Positions 23,010 to 36,060 of a stretch of DNA of 64,000 bases are shown one piece after another. How positions within the stretch are numbered: position 1 is the stretch's first letter; each line of letters starts with the position of its first letter. Source of the DNA: Saccoglossus kowalevskii (Eukaryota > Hemichordata > Enteropneusta > Harrimaniidae). A program made the position numbers and the translations under genes. Where the stretch lies: positions 1-64,000 of the forward strand of contig NW_003122664.1 in the NCBI RefSeq assembly GCF_000003605.2, read 5' to 3'. The notes below the pieces were generated by a model. The model saw only the letters and a list, made by a program, of their open reading frames with translations, had not been told where the DNA came from and ran no database searches.

Positions 23010-24486
23010 GTGTAGCAGTCACACTGTGCTGATGTTTGTATCCTCAATGCACAGTGAACTGTGTAGCAGTCACACTGTGCCGATGTTATGTATTCTCAAT
23101 GCACACAGTGAACTGTGGTGCAGTCACACTGTGCTGATGTTTCTATTCTCAATGCACACAGTGAACTATGGTGTAGCAGTCACACTGTGCCGATGTTATG
23201 TATCCACAATGCACAGTGAACTATGGTGTAGCAGTCACACTGTGTCGATGTTATGTATTCTCAATGCACACAGTGAACTGTGGTGCAGTCACACTGTGCT
23301 AATGTTTCTATTCTCAATGCACACAGTGAACTATGGTGTAGCAGTCACACTGTGCCGATGTTATGTATCCTCAATGCACACAGTGAACAATGGTGTAGCA
23401 GTCACTCTGTGTCGATGTTATGTATTCTCAATGCACACAGTGAACTGTGGTGCAGTCACACTGTGCTAATGTTTCTATTCTCAATGCACACAGTAAACTA
23501 TGGTGTAGCAGTCACACTGTGCCGATGTTGTGTATCCTCAATGCACACAGTGAACTTTGGTGTAGCAGTCACACTGTGCTTATGTTTGTTTTCTAAATGC
23601 ACACAGTGAACTGTGGTGTAGCAGTCACACTGTGCTGATGTTTGTATCCTCAATGCACAGTGAACTGTGGTGTAGCAGTCACAGTGTGCTGATGTTTGTA
23701 TCCTCAATGCACACAGTGAAATTGTGGTGCATTCACAATGTGCTGATGTTTGTATTCTCAATGCACACAGTGAACTGTGGTGCAGCAGTCACACGGTGCT
23801 GATGTTTGTATCCTCAATGCACACAGTGAAATTGTGGTGCATTCACACTGTGCTGATGTTTGTATTCTCAATGCACACAGTGAACTGTGGTGCAGCAGTC
23901 ACACTGTGCTGATGTCTGTATCCTCAATGCACACAGTGAACTGAGGTGCAGTCACACTGTGCTGATGTTTGTATCCTCAATGCACACAGTGAAATTGTGG
24001 TGCATTCACACTGTGCTGATGTTTGTATTCTCAATGCGCACAGTGAACTGTAGTGTAGCAGTCACACTGTGCTGATGTTTGTATCCACAATGCACAGTGA
24101 ACTATGGTGTAGCAGTCACACTGTGTCGATGTTATGTATTCTCAATGCACACAGTGAACTGTGGTGCAGTCACACTGTGCTAATGTTTCTATTCTCAATG
24201 CACACAGTGAACTATGGTGTAGCAGTCACACTGTGCCGATGTTATGTATCCTCAATGTACACAGTGAACAATGGTGTAGCAGTCACTCTGTGTCGATGTT
24301 ATGTATTCTCAATGCACACAGTGAACTGTGGTGCAGTCACACTGTGCTAATGTTTCTATTCTCAATGCACACAGTAAACTATGGTGTAGAAGTCACACTG
24401 TGCCGATGTTGTGTATCCTCAATGCACACAGTGAACTTTGGTGTAGCAGTCACACTGTGCTTATGTTTGTTTTCTAAATGCACACA
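23010..24486 (+). repeat. C/G block shared with the right end of the window
   Basis: Runs without a gap against 62524-64000 at a constant offset of 39,514. I saw only a few base differences, such as GAACTGAGGTG at about 23943 and GCGCACAG at 24037. The match stops at the right end only because the window ends. Half of it also matches 12180-13182. Confidence 0.9.
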
Positions 24487-25575
24487 GTGAACTGTGGTGT
24501 AGCAGGCACACAGTGAACTGTAGTGTAGCAGTCACATTGTGCTGATGTTTGTATCCTCAATGCACACAGTGAACTATGGTGTAGTAGTCACACTGTGTCG
24601 ATGTTATGTATTCTCAAAGCCGACAGTAAACTGTGGTGCAGTCACACTGTGCTGATGTTTGGATCCTCAATGCGCACGGTGAACTGTGGTGTAGCAGTCA
24701 CACTGTGCTGATGTTTGGATCCTCAATGCACATAGTGAACTGTGGTGCAGTCACACTGTGCTGATGTTTGTATCCTCAATGCACACAGTGAACTGTGGTG
24801 CAGTCACTCTGTGCTGATGTTTGTATTCTCAATGCACACAGTGAACTGTGGTGCAGCAGTCACACTGTGCTGATGTTTGTATCCTCAATGCACAGTGAAC
24901 TGTGGTGTAGCAGTCACACTGTGCTGATATTTGTATCCTCAATACACAGTGAACTGTGGTGTAGCAGTCACAGTGTGCTGATGTTTGTATTCTCAATGCA
25001 CACAGTGAACTGTGGTGTAGCAGTCACACTGTGCTGATGTTTGTATCCTCAATGCACACAGTGAACTGTGGTGCAGTCACACTGTGCTGATGTTTGTATC
25101 CTCAATGCACAGTGAACTGTGGTGTAGCAGTCACACTGTGCTGATGTTTGTATCCTCAATACACAGTGAACTGTGGTGTAGCAGTCACAGTGTGCTGATG
25201 TTTGTATTCTCAATGCACACAGTGAACTGTAGTGTAGCAGTCACACTGTGCTGATGTTTGTATCCTCAATGCACACAGTGAACTGTGGTGCAGTCACACT
25301 GTGCTGATGTTTGTATTCTCAATGCACAGTGAACTATGGTGTAGCAGTCACACTGTGCCGATGTTATGTATTCTCAATGCACACAGTGAACCGTGGTGCA
25401 GTCACACTGTGCTGATGTTTGTATTCTCAATGCACACAGTGAACTGTGGTGTAGCAGTCACACTGTGCTGATGTTTGTATTCTCAATGCACATAGTGAAC
25501 TGTGGTGTAGCAGTCACACTGCGCTGTTTGTATCCTCAATGCACACAGTGAACTGTGGAGTAGCAGTCACACTGT
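24376..25575 (+). repeat. Block A, copy 3 (near-identical to copy 1)
   Basis: Matches 181-1380 at a constant offset of 24,195, including private variants such as CACATTGTG, GCGCACGGTG and GAACCGTGG. The match starts just after a TATTCTC/GGATCC switch near 24360 and ends where GTGCCGATG becomes GTGCTGATG. It is followed by different modules on the right, so both ends are recombination joints. Confidence 0.9.
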
Positions 25576-26100
25576 GCTGATGTTATGTATTCTCAATGCA
25601 CACAGTGAACTGTGGTGCAGTCACACTGTGCTAATGTTTCTATTCTCAATGCACACAGTGAACTATGGTGTAGCAGTCACACTGTGCCGATGTTATGTAT
25701 CCTCAATGCACACAGTGAACAATGGTGTAGCAGTCACTCTGTGTCGATGTTATGTATTCTCAATGCACACAATGAACTGTGGTGCAGTCACACTGTGCTA
25801 ATGTTTCTATTCTCAATGCACACAGTAAACTATGGTGTAGCAGTCACACTGCGCCGATGTTGTGTATCCTCAATGCACACAGTGAACTTTGGTGTAGCAG
25901 TCACACTGTGCTTATGTTTGTTTTCTAAATGCACACAGTGAACTGTGGTGTAGCAGTCACACTGTGCTGATGTTTGTATCCTCAATGCACAGTGAACTGT
26001 GGTGTAGCAGTCACAGTGTGCTGATGTTTGTATCCTCAATGCACACAGTGAAATTGTGGTGCATTCACACTGTGCTGATGTTTCTATTCTCAATGCACAC
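25576..26100 (+). repeat. B/C segment
   Basis: Matches 2824-3348 (offset 22,752): GCTAATG, GAACAATGG, CACACAATG, TGCGCCGATG and a C cassette. It joins block A copy 3 on the left and block B copy 2 on the right. No gene present. Confidence 0.83.
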
Positions 26101-27883
26101 AGTGAACTATGGTGTAGCAGTCACACTGTGGTGATGTGTGGATCCTCAATGCACACAGTGAACTGTGGTGTAGCAGGCACACAGTGAACTGTAGTGTAGC
26201 AGTCACACTGTGCTGATGTTTGTATCCTCAATGCACACAGTGAACTATGGTGTAGCAGTCACACTGTGTCGATGTTATCTATTCTCAAAGCCGACAGTAA
26301 ACTGTGTAGCAGTCACACTGTGCTGATGTTTGTATTCTCAATGCACACAGTAAACTGTGGTGCAGTCACACAGTGCTGATGTTTCTATTCTCAATGCACA
26401 CAGTGAAATTTTGGTGCAGTCACACTGTGCTGTTTGTATTCTCAATGCACACAGTGAACTGTGGTGCAGTCACACTGTGCTGATGTTTCTATTCTCAATG
26501 CACACAGTAAACTATGGTGCAGTCACACTGTGCTGATGTTTCTATTCTCAATGCACACAATGAACTATGGTGTAGCAGTCACACTGTGCCGATGTTATGT
26601 ATTCTCAATGCACACAGTGAACTGTGATACAGTCACACTGTTCTGATGTTTGTATCCTCAATGCACACAGTGAACTGTGGTGTAGCAGTCACACTGCGCT
26701 GTTTGTATCCTCAATGCACACAATGAACTGTGGTGTAGCAGTCACACTGCGCTGTTTGTATCCTCAATGCACACAGTGAACTGTGGTGTAGCAGTCACAC
26801 TGTGCCGATGTTATGTATTCTCAATGCACACAGTGAACTGTGGTGTAGCAGTCACACTGTTTTGATGTTTGGATCCTCAATGCACACAGTGAACTGTAGT
26901 GTAGCAGTCACACTGTGCTGATGTTTGTATCCTCAATGCGCAGTGAAGTGTGTAGCAGTCACACTGTGCCGATGTTATGTATTCTCAATGCACACAGTGA
27001 ACTGTGGTGCAGTCACACTGTGCTGATGTTTCTATTCTCAATGCAAACAGTGAACTATGGTGTAGCAATCACACTGTGCCGATGTTATGTATCCACAATG
27101 CACAGTGAACTATGGTGTAGCAGTCACACTGTGTCGATGTTATGTATTCTCAATGCACACAGTGAACTGTGGTGCAGTCACACTGTGCTAATGTTTCTAT
27201 TCTCAATGCACACAGTGAACTATGGTGTAGCAGTCACACTGCGCCGATGTTGTGTATCCTCAATGCACACAGTGAACTGTGGTGCAGTCACACTGTGCTG
27301 ATGTTTCTATTCTCAATGCAAACAGTGAACTATGGTGTAGCAGTCACACTGTGCCGATGTTATGTATCCACAATGCACAGTGAACTATGGTGTAGCAGTC
27401 ACACTGTGTCGATGTTATGTATTCTCAATGCACACAGTGAACTGTGGTGCAGTCACACTGTGCTAATGTTTCTATTCTCAATGCACACAGTGAACTATGG
27501 TGTAGCAGTCACACTGCGCCGATGTTATGTATTCTCAATGCACACAGTGAACTGTGGTGCAGTCACACTGTGCTAATGTTTCTATTCTCAATGCACACAG
27601 TGAACTATGGTGTAGCAGTCACACTGCGCCGATGTTATGTATCCTCAATGCACACAGTGAACAATGGTGTAGCAGTCACTCTGTGTCGATGTTATGTATT
27701 CTCAATGCACACAATGAACTGTGGTGCAGTCACACTGTGCTAATGTTTCTATTCTCAATGCACACAGTAAACTATGGTGTAGCAGTCACACTGCGCCGAT
27801 GTTGTGTATCCTCAATGCACACAGTGAACTTTGGTGTAGCAGTCACACTGTGCTTATGTTTGTTTTCTAAATGCATACAGTGA
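26101..27883 (+). repeat. Block B, copy 2, with 275-bp and 110-bp tandem steps
   Basis: Begins like 1460-2600 (offset about 24,641). Then the group GTGCTAATG/TGCGCCGATG repeats: the same run starts at 27169, 27444 (275 bp on) and 27554 (110 bp on). These extra steps are not in copies 1 or 3. Ends in a C cassette. Confidence 0.85.
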
Positions 27884-28600
27884 ACTGTGGTGTAGCAGTC
27901 ACACTGTGCTGATGTTTGTATCCTCAATGCACAGTGAACTGTGGTGTAGCAGTCACAGTGTGCTGATGTGTGGATCCTCAATGCACACAGTGAACTGTGG
28001 TGTAGCAGGCACACAGTGAACTGTAGTGTAGCAGTCACACTGTGCTGATGTTTGTATCCTCAATGCACACAGTGAACTATGGTGTAGCAGTCACACTGTG
28101 CTGATGTTTGGATCCTCAATGCACATAGTGAACTGTGGTGCAGCAGTCACACTGTGTTGATGTTTGTATCCTCAATGCACACAGTGAACTGTGGTGTAGC
28201 AGTCACACTGTGCTGATGTTTGTATCCTCAATGCACACAGTGAACTGTAGTGTAGCAGTCACACTGTGTTGATGTTTGTATCCTCAATGCACACAGTGAA
28301 CTGTGGTGTAGCAGTCACAATGTGTTGATGTTTGTATCCTCAATGCACACAGTGAACTGTGGTGCAGTCACACTGTGCTGATGTTTGTATCCTCAATGCA
28401 CACAGTGAAATTGTGGTGCATTCACACTGTGCTGATGTTTGTATTCTCAATGCACACAGTGAACTGTGGCGCAGCAGTCACACTGTGCTGATGTTTGTAT
28501 CCTCAATGCACAGTGAACTGTGGTGTAGCAGTCACAGTGTGCTGATGTTTGTATTCTCAATGCACAAAGTGAACTGTGGTGTAGCAGTCACACTGTGCTG
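27884..28600 (+). repeat. Block J, copy 1, with a G run
   Basis: From 27961: GTGTGGATCC, half-monomer, GGATCC with CACATAGTG, then TGTGTTGATG monomers, one with CACAATGTG. The same opening is at 29921, 32059 and 54029. A G trimer follows (28359 on), with GTGGCGCAGCAG at 28467. Confidence 0.84.
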
Positions 28601-29375
28601 ATGTTTGGATCCTCAATGCACATAGTGAACTGTGGCGTAGCAGTCACACAGTGCTGATGTTTGTATTCTCAATGCACACAGTGAACTGTGGTGTAGCAGT
28701 CACACTGTGCTGATGTTTGGATCCTCAATGCACACAGTGAACTGTGGTGTAGCAGTCACACTGTGCTGATGTTTGGATCCTCAATGCACATAGTGAACTG
28801 TGGTGTAGCAGTCACACAGTGCTGATGTTTGTATTCTCAATGCACACAGTGAACTGTGGTGTAGCAGTCACACTGTGCTGATGTTTGGATCCTCAATACA
28901 CATAGTGAACTGTGGTGTAGCAGTCACACAGTGCTGATGTTTGTATTCTCAATGCACATAGTGAACTGTGGTGTAGCAGTCACACAGTGCTGATGTTTGT
29001 ATTCTCAATGCACACAGTGAACTGTGGGGTAGCAGTCACACTGTGCTGATGTTTGTATCCTCAATGCACAAAGTGAACTGTGGTGTAGCAGTCACACTGT
29101 GCTGATGTTTGGATCCTCAATGCACATAGTGAACTGTGGTGTAGCAGTCACACAGTGCTGATGTTTGTATTCTCAATGCACACAATGATCTGTGGTGCAG
29201 TCACACTGTGCTGATGTTTGTATCCTCAATGCACACAGTGAACTGTGGTGTAGTAGTCACACTGTGCTGATGTTTGTATCCTCAATGCACAAAGTGAACT
29301 GTGGTGTAACAGTCACATAGTGCTGATGTTTGTATTCTCAATGCACACAGTGAACTGTGGTGTAGCAGTCACACT
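28601..29375 (+). repeat. Block H, copy 3
   Basis: GGATCC, CACATAGTG, CACACAGTGCTG and GTGGGGTAG monomers as in copy 2. One monomer has GTGTAACAGTCACATAGTG near 29307. It repeats the 20.5-21.2 kb order with one extra GGATCC pair. Confidence 0.84.
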
Positions 29376-29920
29376 GTGCTGATGTTTGGATCCTCAATGC
29401 ACAGTGAACTGTGTAGCAGTCACACTGTGCCGATGTTATGTATTCTCAATGCACACAGTGAACTGTGGTGTAGCAGTCACACTGTGCTGATGTTTGGATC
29501 CTCAATGCACAGTGAACTGTGTAGCAGTCACACTGTGCCGATGTTATGTATTCTCAATGCACACAGTGAACTGTGGTGCAGTCACACTGTGCTGATGTTT
29601 CTATTCTCAATGCACACAGTGAACTATGGTGTAGCAGTCACACTGTGCCGATGTTATGTATCCACAATGCACAGTGAACTATGGTGTAGCAGTCACACTG
29701 TGTCGATATTATGTATTCTCAATGCACACAGTGAACTGTGGTGCAGTCACACTGTGCTAATGTTTCTATTCTCAATGCACACAGTGAACTATGGTGTAGC
29801 AGTCACACTGTGCCGATGTTATGTATTCTCAATGCACACAGTGAACTGTGGTGCAGTCACACTGTGCTGATGTTTCTATTCTCAATGCACACAGTGAACT
29901 ATGGTGTAGCAGTCACACTG
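29376..29920 (+). repeat. 108-bp tandem step and short-monomer group
   Basis: GGATCC followed by GAACTGTGTAGCAG is present at 29388 and again at 29496, a 108-bp (52+56) duplication not seen in sister loci at 34244 or 40324. Then come TATCCACAATG, GTGTCGATATTATG and GCTAATG monomers. Confidence 0.85.
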
Positions 29921-30393
29921 TGCTGATGTGTGGATCCTCAATGCACACAGTGAACTGTGGTGTAGCAGGCACACAGTGAACTGTAGTGTAGCAGTCACAT
30001 TGTGCTGATGTTTGTATCCTCAATGCACACAGTGAACTATGGTGTAGCAGTCACACTGTGCTGATGTTTGGATCCTCAATGCACGTAGTGAACTGTGGTG
30101 CAGCAGTCACACTGTGTTGATGTTTGTATCCTCAATGCACACAGTGAACTGTGGTGTAGCAGTCACACTGTGCTGATGTTTGTATCCTCAATGCACACAG
30201 TGAACTGTAGTGTAGCAGTCACACTGTGTTGATGTTTGTATCCTCAATGCACACAGTGAACTGTGGTGTAGCAGTCACACTGTGTTGATGTTTGTATCCT
30301 CAATGCACACAGTGAACTGTGGTGTAGCAGTCACACTGTTCTGATGTTTGGATCCTCAATGCACACAGTGAACTGTAGTGTAGCAGTCACACT
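29921..30393 (+). repeat. Block J, copy 2
   Basis: Same order as 27961-28360 with TTCTGATGTTTGGATCC at its end. Has GCACGTAGTG at about 30083 where the other copies have GCACATAGTG, and CACATTGTG in the post-half monomer. Confidence 0.84.
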
Positions 30394-32058
30394 GTGCTGA
30401 TGTTTGTATCCTCAATGCGCAGTGAACTGTGTAGCAGTCACACTGTGCCGATGTTATGTATTCTCAATGCACACAGTGAACTGTGGTGCAGTCACACTGT
30501 GCTGATGTTTCTATTCTCAATGCAAACAGTGAACTATGGTGTAGCAGTCACACTGTGCCGATGTTATGTATCCACAATGCACAGTGAACTATGGTGTAGC
30601 AGTCACACTGTGTCGATGTTATGTATTCTCAATGCACACAGTGAACTGTGGTGTAGCAGGCACACAGTGAACTGTAGTGTAGCAGTCACACTGTGCTGAT
30701 GTTTGTATCCTCAATGCACACAGTGAACTATGGTGTAGCAGTCACACTGTGTCGATGTTATCTATTCTCAAAGCCGACAGTAAACTGTGTAACAGTCACA
30801 CTGTGCTGATGTTTCTATTCTCAATGCACACAGTAAACTGTGGTGCAGTCACACAGTGCTGATGTTTCTATTCTCAATGCACACAGTGAAATTTTGGTGC
30901 AGTCACACTGTGCTGTTTGTATTCTCAATGCACACAGTGAACTGTGGTGCAGTCACACTGTGCTGATGTTTCTATTCTCAATGCACACAGTAAACTATGG
31001 TGCAGTCACACTGTGCTGATGTTTCTATTCTCAATGCACACAATGAACTATGGTGTAGCAGTCACACTGTGCCGATGTTATGTATTCTCAATGCACACAG
31101 TGAACTGTGATGCAGCCACACTGTTCTGATGTTTGTATCCTCAATGCACACAGTGAACTGTGGTGTAGCAGTCACACTGCGCTGTTTGTATCCTCAATGC
31201 ACACAATGAACTGTGGTGTAGCAGTCACACTGCGCTGTTTGTATCCTCAATGCACACAGTGAACTGTGGTGTAGCAGTCACACTGTGCCGATGTTATGTA
31301 TTCTCAATGCACACAGTGAACTGTGGTGTAGCAGTCACACTGTTTTGATGTTTGGATCCTCAATGCACACACTGAACTGTAGTGTAGCAGTCACACTGTG
31401 CTGATGTTTGTATCCTCAATGCGCAGTGAACTGTGTAGCAGTCACACTGTGCCGATGTTATGTATTCTCAATGCACACAGTGAACTGTGGTGCAGTCACA
31501 CTGTGCTGATGTTTCTATTCTCAATGCAAACAGTGAACTATGGTGTAGCAGTCACACTGTGCCGATGTTATGTATCCACAATGCACAGTGAACTATGGTG
31601 TAGCAGTCACACTGTGTCGATGTTATGTATTCTCAATGCACACAGTGAACTGTGGTGCAGTCACACTGTGCTAATGTTTCTATTCTCAATGCACACAGTG
31701 AACTATGGTGTAGCAGTCACACTGTGCCGATGTTATGTATCCTCAATGCACACAGTGAACAATGGTGTAGCAGTCACTCTGTGTCGATGTTATGTATTCT
31801 CAATGCACACAATGAACTGTGGTGCAGTCACACTGTGCTAATGTTTCTATTCTCAATGCACACAGTAAACTATGGTGTAGCAGTCACACTGCGCCGATGT
31901 TGTGTATCCTCAATGCACACAGTGAACTTTGGTGTAGCAGTCACACTGTGCTTATGTTTGTTTTCTAAATGCACACAGTGAACTGTGGTGTAGCAGTCAC
32001 ACTGTGCTGATGTTTGTATCCTCAATGCACAGTGAACTGTGGTGTAGCAGTCACAGTG
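30394..32058 (+). repeat. Block B, copy 3
   Basis: 30640-31980 follows 1516-2850 at offset 29,124, without the 332-bp duplication of copy 1. Private changes: GTGTAACAGTC at 30789, GATGCAGCCACAC at 31110 and CACACTGAAC at 31370. Ends in a C cassette and a CACAGTGTG monomer. Confidence 0.86.
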
Positions 32059-32790
32059 TGCTGATGTGTGGATCCTCAATGCACACAGTGAACTGTGGTG
32101 TAGCAGGCACACAGTGAACTGTAGTGTAGCAGTCACACTGTGCTGATGTTTGTATCCTCAATGCACACAGTGAACTATGGTGTAGCAGTCACACTGTGCT
32201 GATGTTTGGATCCTCAATGCACATAGTGAACTGTGGTGCAGCAGTCACACTGTGTTGATGTTTGTATCCTCAATGCACACAGTGAACTGTGGTGTAGCAG
32301 TCACACTGTGCTGATGTTTGTATCCTCAATGCACACAGTGAACTGTAGTGTAGCAGTCACACTGTGTTGATGTTTGTATCCTCAATGCACACAGTGAACT
32401 GTGGTGTAGCAGTCACAATGTGTTGATGGTTGTATCCTCAATGCACACAGTGAACTGTGGTGTAGCAGTCACACTGTTCTGATGTTTGGATCCTCAATGC
32501 ACACAGTGAACTGTAGTGTAGCAGTCACACTGTGCTGATGTTTGTATCCTCAATGCACAGTGAACTGTGTAGCAGTCACACTGTGCCGATGTTTATGTAT
32601 TCTCAATGCACACAGTGAACTGTGGTGCAGTCACACTGTGCTGATGTTTCTATTCTCAATGCAAACAGTGAACTATGGTGTAGCAGTCACACTGTGCCGA
32701 TGTTATGTATCCACAATGCACAGTGAACTATGGTGTAGCAGTCACACTGTGTCGATGTTATGTATTTCTCAATGCACACAGTGAACTGTG
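32059..32790 (+). repeat. Block J, copy 3, ending at a suspicious joint
   Basis: J opening, TGTGTTGATG monomers and TATCCACAATG group. Two one-base T gains, GATGTTTATG at 32589 and GTATTTCTC at 32763, lie just before the switch to block E near 32790. Sister copies have GATGTTATG and GTATTCTC. Confidence 0.82.
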
Positions 32791-34082
32791 GTGTAGCAGT
32801 CACACTGAGCTGATGTTTTGTATTCTCAATGCACACAGTAAACTGTGGTGCAGTCACACAGTGCTGATGTTTCTATTCTCAATGCACACAGTGAACTGTG
32901 GTGTAACAGTCACAATGTGCTGATGTTTGTATTCTCAAAGCACACAGTGAACTGTGGTGCAGTCACAACTGTGCAGATGTTTCTATTCTCAATGCACACA
33001 GTGAACTGTGGTGCAGTCACACTGTGCTGATGTTTGTATCCTCAATGCACACAGTGAACTGTGGTGTAGCAGTCACACTGTGCTGATGTTTGTATTCTCA
33101 ATGCACACAGTAAACTGTGGTGCAGTCACACAGTGCTGATGTTTCTATTCTCAATGCACACAGTGAAATTTTGGTGCAGTCACACTGTGCTGTTTGTATT
33201 CTCGATGCACACAGTGAACTGTGGTGCAGTCACACTGTGCTGATGTTTGTTTTCTCAATGCACACAGTGAACTATGGTGCAGTCACACTGTGCTGATGTT
33301 TCTATTCTCAATGCACACAGTAAACTGTGGTGCAGTCACACTGTGCTGATGTTTCTATTCTCAATGCACACAATGAACTATGGTGTAGCAGTCACACTGT
33401 GCCGATGTTATGTATTCTCAATGCACACAGTGAACTGTGATGCAGTCACACTGTTCTGATGTTTGTATCCTCAATGCACACAGTGAACTGTGGTGTAGCA
33501 GTCACACTGCGCTGTTTGTATCCTCAATGCACACAATGAACTGTGGTGTAGCAGTCACACTGCGCTGTTTGTATCCTCAATGCACACAGTGAACTGTGGT
33601 GTAGCAGTCACACTGTGCCGATGTTATGTATTCTCAATGCACACAGTGAACTGTGGTGCAGTCACACTGTGCTGATGTTTCTATTCTCAATGCACACAGT
33701 GAACTATGGTGTAGCAGTCACACTGTGCTGATGTGTGGATCCTCAATGCACACAGTGAACTGTGGTGTAGCAGGCACACAGTGAACTGTAGTGTAACAGT
33801 CACAATGTGCTGATGTTTGTATTCTCAAAGCACACAGTGAACTGTGGTGCAGTCACAACTGTGCAGATGTTTCTATTCTCAATGCACACAGTGAACTGTG
33901 GTGCAGTCACACTGTGCTGATGTTTGTATCCTCAATGCACACAGTGAACTGTGGTGTAGCAGTCACACTGTGCTGATGTTTGTATTCTCAATGCACACAG
34001 TAAACTGTGGTGCAGTCACACAGTGCTGATGTTTCTATTCTCATGCACACAGTGAAATTTTGGTGCAGTCACACTGTGCTGA
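32791..34082 (+). repeat. Block E copy 2 with B monomers and partial E
   Basis: 32820-33270 matches 4368-4720 and 57630-58080. B-type TGCGCTGTTTG monomers and a half-monomer follow. Then a second partial E (GTAACAG, CACAACTGTGCAG) at 33793-34070. The end has TTCTCATGCAC at 34040, one base short, next to the switch to block H. Confidence 0.83.
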
Positions 34083-36060
34083 TGTTTGTATCCTCAATGC
34101 ACACAGTGAACTGTGGTGTAGTAGTCACACTGTGCTGATGTTTGTATCCTCAATGCACAAAGTGAACTGTGGTGTAGCAGTCACACAGTGCTGATGTTTG
34201 TATTCTCAATGCACACAGTGAACTGTGGTGTAGCAGTCACACTGTGCTGATGTTTGGATCCTCAATGCACAGTGAACTGTGTAGCAGTCACACTGTGCCG
34301 ATGTTATGTATTCTCAATGCACACAGTGAACTGTGGTGCAGTCACACTGTGCTGATGTTTCTATTCTCAATGCACACAGTGAACTATGGTGTAGCAGTCA
34401 CACTGTGCCGATGTTATGTATCCACAACGCACAGTGAACTATGGTGTAGCAGTCACACTGTGTCGATGTTATGTATTCTCATGCACACAGTGAACTGTGG
34501 TGCAGTCACACTGTGCTAATGTTTCTATTCTCAATGCACACAGTGAACTATGGTGTAGCAGTCACACTGTGCTGATGTTTGTATCCTCAATGCACAGTGA
34601 ACTGTGGTGTAGCAGTCACAGTGTGCTGATGTTTGTATTCTCAATGCACACAGTGAACTGTAGTGTAGCAGTCGCACTGTGCTGATGTTTGTATCCTCAA
34701 TGCACACAGTGAACTGCGGTGCAGTCACACTGTGCTGATGTTTGTATCCTCAATGCACACAGTGAAATTGTGGTGCATTCACACTGTGCTGATATTTGTA
34801 TTCTCAATGCACACAGTGAACTGTGGTGCAGCAGTCACACTGTGCTGATGTTTGTATCCTCAATGCACACAGTGAACTGTGGTGCAGTCACACTGTGCTG
34901 ATGTTTGTATCCTCAATGCACACAGTGAACTGCGGTGCAGTCACACTGTGCTGATGTTTGTATCCTCAATGCACACAGTGAAATTGTGGTGCATTCACAC
35001 TGTGCTGATGTTTGTATTCTCAATGCACACAGTGAACTGTGGTGCAGCAGTCACACTGTGCTGATGTTTGTATCCTCAATGCACACAGTGAACTATGGTG
35101 TAGTAGTCACACTGTGTCGATGTTATGTATTCTCAAAGCCGACAGTAAACTGTGGTGCAGTCACACTGTGCTGATGTTTGGATCCTCAATGCGCACGGTG
35201 AACTGTGGTGTAGCAGTCACACTGTGCTGATGTTTGGATCCTCAATGCACATAGTGAACTGTGGTGCAGTCACACTGTGCTGATGTTTGTATCCTCAATG
35301 CACAAAGTGAGCTATGGTGTAGCAGTCACACTGTGCCGATGTTATGTATCCTCAATGTACACAGTGAACAATGGTGTAGCAGTCACTCTGTGTCGATGTT
35401 ATGTATTCTCAATGCACACAGTGAACTGTGGTGCAGTCACACTGTGCTAATGTTTCTATTCTCAATGCACACAGTAAACTATGGTGTAGAAGTCACACTG
35501 TGCCGATGTTGTGTATCCTCAATGCACACAGTGAACTTTGGTGTAGCAGTCACACTGTGCTTATGTTTGTTTTCTAAATGCACACAGTGAACTGTGGCGT
35601 AGCAGTCACACTGTGCTGATGTTTGTATCCTCAATGCACAGTGAACTGTGGTGTAGCAGTCACAGTGTGCTGATGTTTGTATCCTCAATGCACACAGTGA
35701 AATTGTGGTGCATTCACACTGTGCTGATGTTTGTATTCTCAATGCACACAGTGAACTGTGGTGCAGCAGTCACACTGTGCTGATGTTTGTATCCTCAATG
35801 CACACAGTGAACTGTGGTGCAGTCACACTGTGCTGATGTTTGTATCCTCAATGCACACAGTGAAATTGTGGTGCATTCACACTGTGCTGATGTTTGTATT
35901 CTCAATGCACACAGTGAACTGTGGTGCAGCAGTCACACTGTGCTGATGTTTGTATCCTCAATGCACAGTGAACTGTGGTGTAGCAGTCACAGTGTGCTGA
36001 TGTTTGTATTCTCAATGCACACAATGATCTGTGGTGCAGCAGTCACACTGTGCTGATGTT
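34083..36060 (+). repeat. Copy of the 17.0-18.85 kb region
   Basis: 34083-35230 matches 21000-22148 (offset 13,083). 34232-36060 matches 17020-18848 (offset 17,213, then 17,212 after a one-base loss at 34481, TTCTCATGCAC). Contains G trimers, AAAGCCGACAG at about 35127, a C cassette with GTAGAAGTC, and a G run. Confidence 0.88.

Noticed and set aside
30075-30095. GCACGTAGTG as an E-box
   Set aside because: One isolated base change in a CACATAGTG monomer; the core is CACGTA, not CACGTG.
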